Shown here: positions 1 through 11,108 of the stretch, piece after piece | Numbering within the stretch: position 1 is the first letter of the stretch | Layout of the letters: each line of letters opens with the position of its first letter | Source of the DNA: Perkinsus olseni | Taxonomy: Eukaryota; Perkinsozoa; Perkinsida | Assembly: GCA_013115125.1 (NCBI GenBank) | Contig: JABANN010000003.1 | Coordinates: 1-64,000, forward strand | Reading direction: 5' to 3' | Length of the DNA: 64,000 nucleotides | Notes under the pieces: model-generated | What the model was told of the DNA's origin: nothing | What the model saw: only the letters and a program-made list of their open reading frames with translations | Database searches by the model: none | Made by a program: the position numbers and the translations under genes

Positions 1-1774
1 TTGATCCGTCTAGGATTAGATAAGTACATCACTTCCTATCATACTATCAAGGTTGAGTTGGCACCAATCTACAGCAGATTGTGCGAGACCTCATCTTGTC
101 TGAGACCTACTCCGAACATGATAGAGTAGTTCCTCTGTTTGACAAATATCTTGGACCCCGTTCGCAAATTGGCAGTAAACGCGAGCTCCAGATCGAGGTG
201 AGCGATTCGCTTGGTCGGAATCTGGCGAGAACAAGAGCCGCAGGTGGGAGTCCGTGATCGAAACTGATATCAGAGGGCAGCGTTACACGGTTTAGTTTAT
301 ACCATCCCTGTGACAGGAGGGAAAGAGTTTCTATTCCGCCTTTGAATGGGAAAACTCACATTCGCCTGCCGATGCAGATACTTCCTCGAAGCACCAGCTA
401 TAACAGCAATGATGAAATCGTTGACCGTCACGTGCAAAGAAGCGCAGATGGTCTTTACCCGATTCAGAGGTATGGGCTTGCAGAAGCGAACCTGCGGCCT
501 TCATGCAGTGCGCAGCAAGACCGCACAGGATAGCTCACTTGTCTGTCCCCGCGGAGTTCACCTCGGGGATGAAATGGACTTCGTGAATCACTTCGTAAAT
601 ACCCATACGTCAACTTCAGCAGAGCAATAGGAATCATGCAAATCCAAAACGCAATCCACCGCAGTCTGGGAGGAGCAAAGGCAGTAATTAGATCGCACCC
701 ATAACGGCCCGTAAGCTACATATTACGAGAGCAGATCGGCGGCCATTGATCGTGGACGCCAATGTGACACGGCCTTCGGCTTAGCGCCATATTCGTCTCG
801 GGGTGTCGTCGTATCCAATAGCGCATTCATCAATGTGAACCCATCCCCAAGTACATGATGCAAGTTGAATACCAGGCTGGTGCGGACGAGGGCTTGTTGG
901 CCCCTCGTTACACGCTCATTAACCTTGAATGCGCAGACCATTAGGTCTCGGCCAAGCACGTCGCCTCTCACCATGAATACCCGCCAAGGCGGGAGAGATC
1001 TATCGAAAGGCTGCTGGACACAGTTCTCGAGCATAGCCTCGACCGGCGTGACCGAAGTTCGGTCAGAATACAATGGCCGGATTGTATCTACAATGCGCCA
1101 CCATGGTAGCGCATTAGAGATGTCTTTAATGACTCGGTTCAGTCCGGAAATTCCGAGTCCTAGAGCTCACCTGCATCAACTTCGTAGATGACATCGAGAA
1201 CATCGAACTTATCACCCATATCCTCCATCCAGTAATGGTGCTCGACTCCCAGTCGAGCCTTCTCCAAGCAGCATAATCTCGATCGGAACCTAGCAGAGAG
1301 GCCCACGCTGAGCTTTGATTCCGGTGCCGTCTGTATCTCAGCGAGTCTCCATCGTTTCCCGGACTACGCGGTGCGCTTGGACACTAGACGCGTACTGAGA
1401 GTGTGGGCGAGCTCCTTCCGGCTGAGGGGAGAAACTAAAACGGTCAAAGCAGAATCTAACAATCCCAAGGACACACGCTGATCGAACGGCGATCCTCTTC
1501 AGAGCATTCCATTCCCACAAGAAGGCCGACCTGAGGGTTCGAGCTCGATGACACCACCGACGTTCCAGGCCGTCTTCGGATACTCTTCACCCATCGCCGC
1601 AACATACTCAGAGAGAGCACCGAGCTTGCGAACTCGACACCCTTCACCGAGGCTTGCCATGTATTTGCAACAAGGGCTCACTGAGAGATGCACTGTCGGT
1701 CGCCGATTGGTTCTCTTGCGAGAAGCTTCGGGAGGAGGAGTGATCTGGCCCCGCGAACAACAATTCACCCTCAC
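1..1774 (-). CDS. Wax ester synthase/diacylglycerol acyltransferase (WS/DGAT)-like protein, 3' end outside window
   Basis: The family joins fatty acyl-CoA to fatty alcohols or diacylglycerol to make storage wax esters or triacylglycerol, usually at the ER. The catalytic motif HHxxxDG is present as HHVLGDG at 840-860, in the exon covering about 723-1140, and is preceded by the family-typical stretch PFDRSLPPWRVFMV. A second family block, TVNDFIIAVIAGASRKYL, is read in an exon near 350-450; N-D followed by an alpha-helical 'agalR-yL' stretch is typical of the domain. A hydrophobic segment (FWICMIPIALLKLTYGYL) lies between them at about 600-660. The exons are separated by short introns such as the one just after the N-terminal exon near 1165. 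The start is not certain: reading is open up to about 1774, but an upstream exon is possible. The protein runs off the left edge, so its C-terminus is not seen. It follows the actin-like gene on the same strand by only about 80 bp. Confidence 0.72.
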
Positions 1775-1855
1775 ACCAATTATCTACCCCATCTAACACA
1801 ACATGACACGTCTCTGGCGCTTCCGACACGGCCGACCATGGACATGATGACACTC

Positions 1856-4031
1856 TCAGAATGTCTTCTTCGCTAGAGTTCTACGGATGTTATGCCGATC
1901 TTCATCGTATTCCTTCCGCGTGACGCACATGTAGTCCACGAACGTGCTCATAGATGCAATCATTGATCCGCCGACCCATGCTGCATATCTATCGAAGAAT
2001 GAACATTCACGTCGTAAATTTCCGTGTACTCGGTAGTTTCGTGTATTTCACGAAACCACTAAATACACAGGTTCGTCAGTAGATTGATTCTAGGAAGAGT
2101 CCTATGATCCATCCCTTGGTTAATCCTGATCCACGATGGATCCTAGGGATCATTTTCCCTGCCAGTATGATTCGTGTGTCCAAATCCAAGCGTGAGTATT
2201 CCACCTCACTTCCTCTGGGAGTCAACCCTGACTTTCACTGGCTCGTTGGAGTCGCCCATTCCACAAGCGTTGAGCGCGTTCTCCAATCGAGTAGCCACCC
2301 CCGGTAACATCGATGAGCCGCCAGATACGTAAATATTGTCGAGTACGTCTGGCCTAAAATATTATCATAAGACCTGCTCAGGTACACCGCAGAAGCCTCA
2401 CCTTATCTCTGGGTCAACAGCTTCCAGCGCAGACTGACAAATGCTCGCTACAGTGCCATCGGCTCTACTGTTCACGACCTCGCCATTCTCTTCCGTGATC
2501 ATGTTCTTGGAACAGAAGAGCCTGAGAGCATCCTCTCGTCGAGGTATATTCGACCTGTGCCTACACTTCGGGGGCATCCAAGCAGCAAAGCCCATCCACC
2601 TGCACTATGCTGCCATCTGGCAGCTCGAAGGGGCCGCCCTTGGAGCTCGGAGAAGTGCCGGCCTGATCTCGATACACATGTTCGCGATCCAGTCCACCGC
2701 TGGAGTATGTATGTGAGACCACAAGACCGACTTCGAATGGCGAACATGTTTCCTCCGAAGATTACTACTTGGGTTCGATCCTTATCTTCAACATCACCAG
2801 CTCGGAGCTGAGACACACTTAATCCCAGCGCATTACGAATTGGCAGCTCGCTCACTTGACAGAATTTTTCCTTCATATCAGCATAAATGAAATATTCACT
2901 GCCTGACTTCGCTGCCCCCGTGACCTTCGATGCGACGGTAGGTTGGCGCTGCGAGATGACTTCCCTCAGATGCTCGGTTACATCCATACCTGGGCACGTC
3001 ACCGAAGTCCCCGTGCAACACCAGCCTGCCAGCAGCCCTTACCGGCTTTATTCAAGCGGAAGGTAGCATGGGGGATAGCAAATCCTTGAAAAACCGGTGT
3101 GGCGTGCGTAACCTTCCGAAGAAAGGCTCGCGCCAAGCTAAAGCGAAAAGTGTACCCCTTCGCCGATGTCCACGACTAATCCCGTGGGCATGCCGGTGGC
3201 GAACAAGGAAAGGGCTGCCGTATTCATAATAGCAACAGCTGGCGCGTGGAACTTTTCAAACATGACCTAACTCATGCGAATCGAGGAGCCACGAGAAGGC
3301 CCAAGCTCACCTCAGCCATCCACGCCCTCGTAAAGCTGTTGCCACCCACACCGACAAGCTGCTGATTGCTAGCTGTAGCTACAGCCGTGTTCGAAGGGCA
3401 ATCCGTCAACAACACTGGGAAGTCTTCCAGAGAAACCGACCCTGAAAAATTGCGGGACTTCAGCGGAGCGAGTTTCTGCGTTCCTGAGTTCACCGTCGCG
3501 CCCCCGTTTCGACGGTCTAACTATCTGCCTGAGTGTGTGGTCCCAGAAGGCTTCCAGATCGTCCTTGTCGATAACCTCGCCCCGCAGAATAGGCCTTATG
3601 AACGACGACCTCGACAATACATTATGTCCACTAGCTGAAGGTACCTCCTAAGCTCCTTCCGGGCAGTCGGATGATGAGAACTACTGTTGACATATGCCTC
3701 AACTGCCTGCTCGCCGTATAACTTAACACCCTGGGCCTCGGCTGTACTTGAACGACTGCCATAGCTAGTGTTTCGACCCAGGCTCGAGCTGTCATCATGC
3801 GAGCCTGAGAGAGACCAAGAGATCTATGCCTTCTGCACCCGAAGTAGCAACGTGCTCGAATGACGTACTCCCTCGAGTAATCGCGTCTTGGAAGGCTGCT
3901 GTGGGGACTACTCGTGCTGGAACATCGCAGCCGCTATAACCGACTTTAGTGAAGCCTGATCCCGTATCCACCACAATCACCTCCTTCTCGTCAAAGGTGC
4001 ACTCGAGATCGCTGAAGGCAGTTTCTTCCAT
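1856..4031 (-). CDS. Actin-like protein (divergent actin-related protein)
   Basis: This is an actin-fold ATPase. The N-terminal exon (3795-4031) carries the phosphate-1 loop as VVDTGSGFTKVGYSG. Later exons, joined by short introns, give RPILRGEVIDKDDLEAFW (actin YPIERG-W block), DFPVLLTDCP (actin HPVLLTEAP), GLVVDIGEGVHFSL (phosphate-2 loop, actin GIVLDSGDGVTH), IPHATFRLNKAG, NIYVSGGSSMLPGVATRL (adenosine-loop region) and the C-terminal exon YAAWVGGSMIASMSTF. The whole length therefore matches actin, with a stop at 1856-1858. An apparent in-frame stop after DAPEV disappears if an intron starts at the following gtaggc. The last intron (1989-2209) is 221 nt, unusually long for this locus. The protein is too divergent for me to name an ARP class. 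It could act in cytoskeleton or chromatin. Start ATG at 4029-4031 gives a short acidic extension before the actin core. Confidence 0.88.
2036..2056. repeat. 8-bp stem hairpin inside the last actin-like intron
   Basis: The sequence gtttcgtg is followed by a 5-nt loop and its exact reverse complement cacgaaac. It lies inside the 221-nt intron of the actin-like gene, the longest intron seen in that gene. It may only be chance, or it may shorten the effective splice distance. Confidence 0.6.
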
Positions 4032-4170
4032 TTACAAGAAACGAGTAGCACCCCCCGTCCATGTAATTGATACAACTAAACAAGTCTACTTCGAGCAAGA
4101 AACGTTCTTTGGTAATCCCGGAGTGTACGTTTGAATGACGTTATGCCGCCGATCGGCATCATTGATATGA

Positions 4171-6179
4171 TCACTCAACCAGCGATGGGTTGATCATGTG
4201 GGTTCTGACCTTGCCATCCGAGCCCGACGAAAGAATCATCTGAGACGAAACGGAGGTCAAGCACCTGTGGAAAGGAGAACTCTAAGCTTACCGTATCATC
4301 GAGCCAAGTGCATCCGGTCACCGCAACTTCCTGAGGCATATCGCATCGTTGGAGTGGCAATCGAGCCGAACGAGAGTCGTAAAGTCTGACGGTGCCGTCA
4401 AGAGAACTTGTGGCTACAAGGTAGTCACTCTTCGGATTCCAGGAAACCTGAGCTCAACGTGAGGATCAGTGTCAGGCCTCGATGCTGCTAGGTGATCTAA
4501 GGTATGAACTTGCTCACCCCTGTGATCGAGCGCTCATGGGTCCTGTACTGCTGCAAGAGCTCAAGTTCCTCCTTGGAGGTGCGCAGATCCCAATAAGCAA
4601 CACGACCATCGTCGTGACCTGTGCAAACTCCAGATCTGTCTGCTGAAACCGCCAGAGCCGTTGCCGCCCTGAAATACGAGTGACGAACATGACAGCGTCA
4701 CACAGAGAGACACAGAGCTCATACCAAAGACGAATTGGTAACACCCGCAGTGCATACCAACGCCAGATGGTTCTTCACCACTGGGAGAGCAAAAACTCGA
4801 GCGCTTGAAGTTCCCTTACCTCGCACAAGGAAGGGTTGCCTTTCGTTTGGCAGCCAGAATGTCCCACAGCGCCAGAGTGTTGTCCAAAGACGCAGACATG
4901 ACAGTTTCCGCGTCTATTTTCACCAACCTGGATGCCCAACGTATCATTTGAGTGGGATGGTTCAGCACGACTCACCTCGTAACACCACAGCCCTCCATGT
5001 GGTGGTCAGCGAAGACCGCTCTCGGACCTGTTACGTCGCGGGACGATTCTAGAAGCAGAGAACGGATCCAACGGGCAGAAGCTGCCCGAGCTGGCCGGCC
5101 TCACCAGTGGAGACATTATACAGCGCAAGAAGCCCGCCGGCATCTCCAGCAACAACGATACTACTGTCCTCCGAGATCGTGAGCGCTGTCACTGCTGCGA
5201 CCCTGATAAACCAAGCAACGGTTTTTCGCCGCCTGCAACATGAGGCTTGCTGCTACCCTCCCCTAATCCCATTGTTGGCGCTCGATATGAGCTCCGGAGA
5301 CTTGTTACCCTCGCCAAGAGAATAGAATCGAACCAGCCCATCGCGGCTCCCTGCGGTCACAAGAGATTCAGCGAGACGATCATAGCCAAAGTTCTATAGC
5401 TCACCTGTAACTACGGTATTCTCTCGGCCGGCGAGCGCGAGCACCGAAGCATCGGAGTCGCGCTGTCCGAAGAGCTTACGATGACCTTCAGATGTATACA
5501 GACTCCACGAGCCTGCAGTGGGCAGGACCAGGTACGATCGAGGATAACAGCAATACACTATTACCCTTCATTGAGCCTGTGGCATACAAGCCTGAACCAG
5601 TACCCTCGATGATCTCAATGCACGAGAGCCACTCTTCTTCTTGAGTAACCTCGGCCGTTTCTGGCTCCGGCATCGCCAGGACGTACCTTTAACACATCGC
5701 GTAACCTTTAGAGACAGACTCAACTATCTAAATTACTCAATCTTGCAGGCAACTTCACTGGACAGGCCGTATTGCGTGTAGAACTCAGCAAGGCTGGTCC
5801 GCAAGAACTGACCGTTGACGATGAAATCGAAGACCACTGGCTCTTCCAGCGAAAGCAGGTCATTCAGCATAGATGATAGGCCTGAGCACACCCGTACCCG
5901 AGCGAGTAAAGACAAAAGTCGGCGCCAGGTCACCAGATCGGGAGAGGTGCCCTTCCAGAACGATAGGATCGTCGGGGATTTGGTATTCCTCAGGCAACTT
6001 CGTCGTGAAAACACCTTCCACCTGAGTTCCAACACGGCTGAACACTCCCACGATCCTGAGCATCCCCACTTGGACGCGAAGGGCGTCCGAAGTACCTGCG
6101 TTATGATCGAGGGAGCTGCTTGCTCCTCTTCTTCGTTCGGGACCTCGTGCATGTCTACGGCAGGCGACGATCCGGCCAT
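4171..6179 (-). CDS. WDR12/Ytm1 homologue, ribosome biogenesis protein with NLE domain and WD40 repeats
   Basis: Ytm1/WDR12 is the third member of the Nop7-Erb1-Ytm1 (PeBoW) complex, which is needed for 60S subunit maturation in the nucleolus and is removed by the AAA ATPase Rea1 through its NLE domain. The N-terminal exons read VEGVFTTKLPEEYQIPDD and, after an intron, VVFDFIVNGQFLRTSLAEF, the characteristic NLE end. An intron then joins CKIE to YVLAMPEPETAEVTQEEEW. WD repeats follow, with visible strands such as TAGSRDGLVRFYSL, SASLDNTLALWDIL, TGHDDGRVAYWDLR, ATSSLDGTVRLYDSR and the last LSSGSDGKVRTHMI before the stop at 4171-4173. Introns are about 40-60 nt. The order NLE then WD40 is what identifies this gene rather than a generic WD protein. 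Start ATG is at 6177-6179, followed by an acidic lead. Some early WD-repeat junctions near 5450-5560 are uncertain. Confidence 0.9.
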
Positions 6180-6493
6180 GGTGAGAATACAACCCTACAG
6201 AAGGACCGCATCAGGGATGCTCTTAGGGCTCCGTAGGAATCCGAACGTTGAGTTCGCACGGACTTGAGCACTAGCACACAACAAACCGTCGGGTCAGAAA
6301 AGGCAAGTTTGATTGAGGGATTCAGGAGCGCAAGAACAAATGTGAAGAGCGGGAGAACAGCAAGACCTATACCATCGAATGGACTGCAAGTTCCTGAAGC
6401 GGGCAAAGACCTTCAAATAAGATTGTTGTGCAAGGCCTCGTGAAATTTTGTTAGGTGACCAGAAGCACAATACTGCTGCTACTCATGCGCGAT

Positions 6494-8233
6494 TCATTCG
6501 AGACTGGAATCCCTCGGTGATTCGCCAGCGGAGCGCTTAAATCTCCGGCACGTAACCAAGTCGGGCTTCCTTAGTCTGAAGCCACCGAGGAGCCGCTCGG
6601 GCAATTCCTCCTGAGCGACAAGGTGAGTAAGTTTCCGATAGTGAGATCCAGCCTACTTCCGAGTGACCCTCGAGCACGAATCCAACGTCGATGACCAACT
6701 TTTCCGCGGCTCCAACAACCTGCCATAGAACATACTCCATCACAGTGAGATTGCAGTGAAGTGTCAAACAGAACCCGTTCTCACCAGCGACATCATATGC
6801 CGTGCGGCCGCGCTTGAGAAAACATCGACTGAAACTTCGACAAACCGGTCGCCAGTGAAATGAGTCGTTGTGAGTTTTCGGCCAATTATAGCCGGGGTTT
6901 GCCCGACTGCCTGATAGTGATCAAGCCAGAGGATTTACAAGTGGGGATGATACCGAGGAAAGCATACAGCAGCCGATGGATAGCCCTATTTACTTTCTTA
7001 ACAATCCACGGCCCTTCGGCAACTGAGGGGATAACCTTCAATCGGCTGTTACGACCCTCGTCGTCCATATCCAGGAATCGCCGCATCAGAATCCCGTAAG
7101 GCTAAAAGGAAGGTCTCGACCACTTCGATGAGTATAACGAGGACTTCACGGAAGCGTATTGGGGCATGCATGCAGCTGGACTCGGCGATCGGGAAGGGCA
7201 GCGAGGAGCGAAGTCGCGGCTTACCGTGTCCGTGTCGGATTGAAGCCACGGAGCGTCCTTGCTGACCATGAAGGTATTGGTGCAGTAGAAGGGAGCCATT
7301 CGCCAATTCACCGTGAAGAAGAAGCTAAAGAATGTGATCTCGGAATGTGGAAACATCTAGCGCGCTCCGTGAGGATGTCTACCAGTCAGGGTGTTCCTTC
7401 CGAAGCCAGTAGGCCTTGCAATGTGGCTCGGTAGAGGCGCATATCACTTCCTCATCGTCACAGAAGAACAACTCGAAGGCAACTGAGATAAAGTTTCAGG
7501 CTGACTGTGCGGACTGCCAACGGGTGCGCTTCGTATGAAGCTTATACTCTTGAACATACTTTGACGGGAGATACGGAATTCATTCGGGATATGTGTGAGA
7601 GAATGAGAACGGCCAGACGGCGTCTCCGACGGGACGTAAGTATCGAAGCTGTGCGCTGTGAGTCAGTGCAATCAGAAAAAGACCGTCGCAGTTCATACCT
7701 GTTTTCATGAGAGCGGGGTCGCTTGGGTGTTTCACCTTGTCATCGAGATAGGTGTGACCTCTCACTTTGAATTCTGTGCAGTCGAGCTCGGTCCTAGACA
7801 AAACAGATGAAAAAGCCACCAGCCAACGAAGAGGCTTCAAGGAAAGAGAAGTGAGCCTCATCACCCGAGACTACCAGGTGTTGGCTTCATCCTCGTCCGA
7901 GCTGAGGATCGGGCGAATCTCGTCGTTCATGACCGAGTCTCGCGTGGCCGCACCATACAATTCCAATCCAAGCCCAGCTGGGGGACGAGCCTCGACTGAG
8001 ATTACACACGATTTCGTCACTACCATGTGGCCATAGCCTAAGGAACCGAGCTCACCTCTGTCTAGTTTTTTCCGAAGGAGCTTTCCCTTCACGGGAGCAT
8101 TACTACTCTCATTCTCCGAAGATTCGCCCTCGGATGCCGAGTAGAACTCGTCCTCGTCCATCTCCAGCTCCGCGCCTGCAAGATTCACCGTTGGCATCGG
8201 CCAATACTTAATCGAGCTGAATTCCAATGCCAT
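6494..8233 (-). CDS. EDR2-like protein with C-terminal DUF1336 (lipid-binding) domain
   Basis: DUF1336 forms the C-terminal part of plant ENHANCED DISEASE RESISTANCE 2 and related protist proteins, where it accompanies PH/START lipid-binding modules. Blocks recognised in order are FKVRGHTYLDDKVKHPSDP (near 7730), FELFFCDDEEVICAS (near 7460), a block with VNWRMAPFYCTNTF (near 7300), NSRLKVIPSVAEGPWIVKK (near 7020), FVEVSVDVFSSAAARHMMSL (near 6830), VGAAEKLVIDVGFVLEG (near 6700) and EELPERLLGGFRLRK (near 6570) before the stop at 6494-6496. The first exon starts MALEFSSIKYW and is rich in acid and serine (EMDEDEFYSASEGESSENES), a common linker type in EDR2-like proteins. No PH or START domain is visible upstream, so this would be a DUF1336-only form unless another exon lies beyond 8233. 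It probably binds membrane lipids. The exact ligand cannot be read from sequence. Confidence 0.85.
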
Positions 8234-8345
8234 AAATACTCCCGCCGCACATAGTCATGGCCACGAACAGCACCGGTTCATTTTATTTAGCGTCCAGCGC
8301 CGACATTCACACCTTCGGTAAGCCGCAGGGGCTCGTTTGTACTCG

Positions 8346-11034
8346 TTAATACGCCCCTATATTACCAAGAGGCGGGAATTCTATCGTGGGCGATCCGTCT
8401 TCCTCCTCGGAGCTTTCGGGTGTGATCGGACTCTCTGAACCTACTTCCGCGGCACCTGTTGTCTTGCTCGTCTGCGGCTGTTCAGTGTCTCCCGCAGTCG
8501 AGGGCTCCGAAGCCGAGCCTGAGCAAGCAGCGCAGTGCGAACCATTGAATCATTAAACAGACTGTCCAAGGATACACCCCTCTCAAAGCACCTCTGCTCT
8601 CGGGGTGCCTTCTGGGTGTAATGGCTCGGCTGTTACGCATCATGGCGCCCGAAAGGAACTCTTGCACATCAGACCTACCAGTGATCCGATTACGAGAATG
8701 ACAACCGCTTCTACCACTTCACTCTAGCGGTACGTTCTTTAGGTAAATTTCGAAAGCTTTACCTCCGTAAGAATTGCGAGATCCAAAAGACCGTAGCAGT
8801 GAGCCTGTGCTCGCCCTGCTCTGAAGGAGTCATGAGATCCGAATCCGCGCGACCTGCCAAACGGCATAATACCGTCAGCGAAGACGCAGCGGCCCGGGCG
8901 TACCCCTCTTAGTTGGGTGGCTGCGGATGAGACCGACGGTCTCGACTATTGTGGGAAAAGTCGCGCGGCACCTACAGATTAAACAGCTCAGAATTGAGGC
9001 AATCCCGCTCGACTTGCCTCTGAATCATCAATTCAGGGTCTACGTCGCCGCTCTCCCACTGCTGCAAAAACTCGGTGTTGCAAAAAGTGAAGGCCTGAAC
9101 ATTCATCAGGATTAACGCACTCCCTAGGGTGAGATTCGGACCACCTTATTCACAGAGTCGTGAGCTAGGAACTTGTAGAGAGGGCTGACGTGAAGGCAGA
9201 TCAGTGTGAACTCCCGATGTCTTTTACTCTGAGGCCAGTGACCTACGGCCCTGTCGAACGAAGGAGCCAATACCTTGTCTTTCTCCGCTCTCGCGACATA
9301 TTGTTGCTGCACCCAAGGAGAAAAGGACCCTATCACCTCATCCAGAGCCGTCATTAATTTGGTACACTGGCCACCGATTCTAGAGCTGTCGCCAGAGTTA
9401 ACTGAAGGAGCAACCATCTGATATTCCCACTCTGGTGAGGCGGGTGCCAGAGCGAGGAGTCGCAACTCACGGGCCTTTTCCATGCTCGGCAGCGAATCTT
9501 CGACCTGCAACCTCGCCCATGAGACAAGAAATTTGAGTCTTTTAAGGCCTGAGAAAGGTCATAGCAACAAGGAAGCTGCTGGGCATCCGAGTACTTGGCT
9601 TTCCTCCAGCGAGGAACTCATCCAGCTCGTTGGCCGATTTGCCAGATATCGTGAAGTAGCCTGAAGATGCATCTCAAACCCAGCTTTAGCGGATTCAGAA
9701 GGATTGGCCTAGCAGTGCGTAAAGAACACGGAGCACTACTCTGAGACTTAGCCGGCAAGTCGGTCCCAGGAGCTCCCAACATTGTCTGCGTAACATCACC
9801 AGAATGATCTCCTGACTTCATAGTACCTTCCGCCTGAAATGATCAGATCGCCGATCAATGAAAGCGGTTTCAACTCTGGTTTGCGGGTCAGCGAGTTCGA
9901 ATCGGGGAACTGCATCGCAGGAATGGTGTTCCACTCTCAGTCAGATTCACAGATCAAGTGAGATAATACGCTCCCTATTAGTACCGCCTTGACCTCTCGC
10001 TTTCCCTTGTCTCGCAGTAGTTTCCACGCACCGCCAGCGCCGACGGCGGCAGCACCAGCGACGGCCAGAGGCGATGCAAAAACCTATTACGACAAAAAAT
10101 ACGCCTCCTGTGTCCCGAGCCTCCGCAAAAAAGGAACAGAGAGACCACGTGAAGTAAGCAGGGGCTGCTGGCCCTCGCAGTAGTCCACTAGTATTACGAC
10201 AAACGTTCCCACTGCAGCTGCTACACCCGTCGCGGCACCCCCAACATAACCTGAAGTCAACGAGTCAGTTCTGGCCAAGGAAAGGAACCCAACGCGATGC
10301 CACTCACTGGCCCGATTAGACTTGTGCTTCAGTGAGTCCAGATACTCCTTTTCGTAGCACTCATCCGAATCAGATTCAACTACCGTACCTGAAGCAGCGC
10401 CGAAATCTGCTATCGTCGATGGTACCAAGTGGATGAAAATGAACGTTGCAGGATGCAGTCCAGATCACTGGTTGACACAGGAGAGCTACGGGGAATAGTA
10501 ACCTTGCTCATCGTCACCCTCTCCTCGCCCCTTTCCGAATCTCCTACTTCCGGTCTTTGCCTTGGGATCAATTTTTGCAAGAACTGCTTCCCCTTTGCTA
10601 TCCTGGGTTCCCTCGCTCTCAGCCCCAGTCGGCTTCTCGGCAATTCCTTCTGGATTGGATGTGGGGGCGGAGTAGCTCCGTGACCGTTGATGTCCATGCT
10701 TTCTGGACGCATGGTGCCGGTGGTGATTATGAGAGCCACTAGACGATGACGCCGAAGAGGCAGCTGAGCTGGATTTAGACCACAAGCCGAATGGCATCAA
10801 GGTTAACAAAATACGACCTAAACTCAGATGTTCAGAGCTCAGAGGCGGGACTGGAGTTGAACGATCTTTTTGATCGTTACAAACAAGCATCACAAAAAGT
10901 CTAAACATGACACGAGCGGAGAGCGGAGCGATGCGGTCAAGATCGCGGCGAGCTTCTGCTACAAACTCCAGATGCTTTGCCTGTTTGAATTCGTTTAATG
11001 TGGCTTGACGTCGGACATGTAACACTGATGTCAT
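8346..11034 (-). CDS. Unidentified membrane protein (may be one gene or two)
   Basis: I do not recognise this protein. The proposed start (11032-11034) reads MTSVLHVRRQATLNEFKQAK. It is followed by a Ser/His-rich stretch (SSSAASSASSSSGSHNHHRHH) and a Lys/Gly-rich segment near 10490-10560. After two introns comes a Gly/Ala-rich transmembrane region (GYVGGAATGVAAAVGTFVVI joined over an intron to further Ala/Gly residues) near 10060-10250. Downstream exons near 9850-9900, 9560-9660, 9130-9500 and 8950-9100 have protein-like composition (for example TEFLQQWESGDVDPELMIQR). A second membrane span, VEAVVILVIGSLVGLMCKS, lies near 8670-8720, followed by an acidic Ser/Thr/Glu tail ending at 8346-8348. 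Two membrane spans with an acidic tail suggest an organelle membrane protein. The joins are by eye and a gene boundary near 9830 cannot be excluded. Confidence 0.4.
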
Positions 11035-11108
11035 ACGGGTCTCTGTAATTCGATTGATTGAGGAAAAAATCTCACCAGCCGGCTCAGCATGATTTTTGCA
11101 TTTCAATA
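11035..11108. promoter_or_regulatory. Short divergent intergenic region
   Basis: Only 74 bp separate the proposed start of the minus-strand membrane protein from the start of the plus-strand LMBR1-domain gene. Both promoters must lie in or overlap this gap or the 5' coding regions. I see no TATA-like element that I would defend. Confidence 0.35.

Noticed and set aside
2560-2600. In-frame stop in the actin-like gene after DAPEV
   Set aside because: An intron beginning gtaggc and ending ctcag gives DAPEV-LF, the expected actin sequence.
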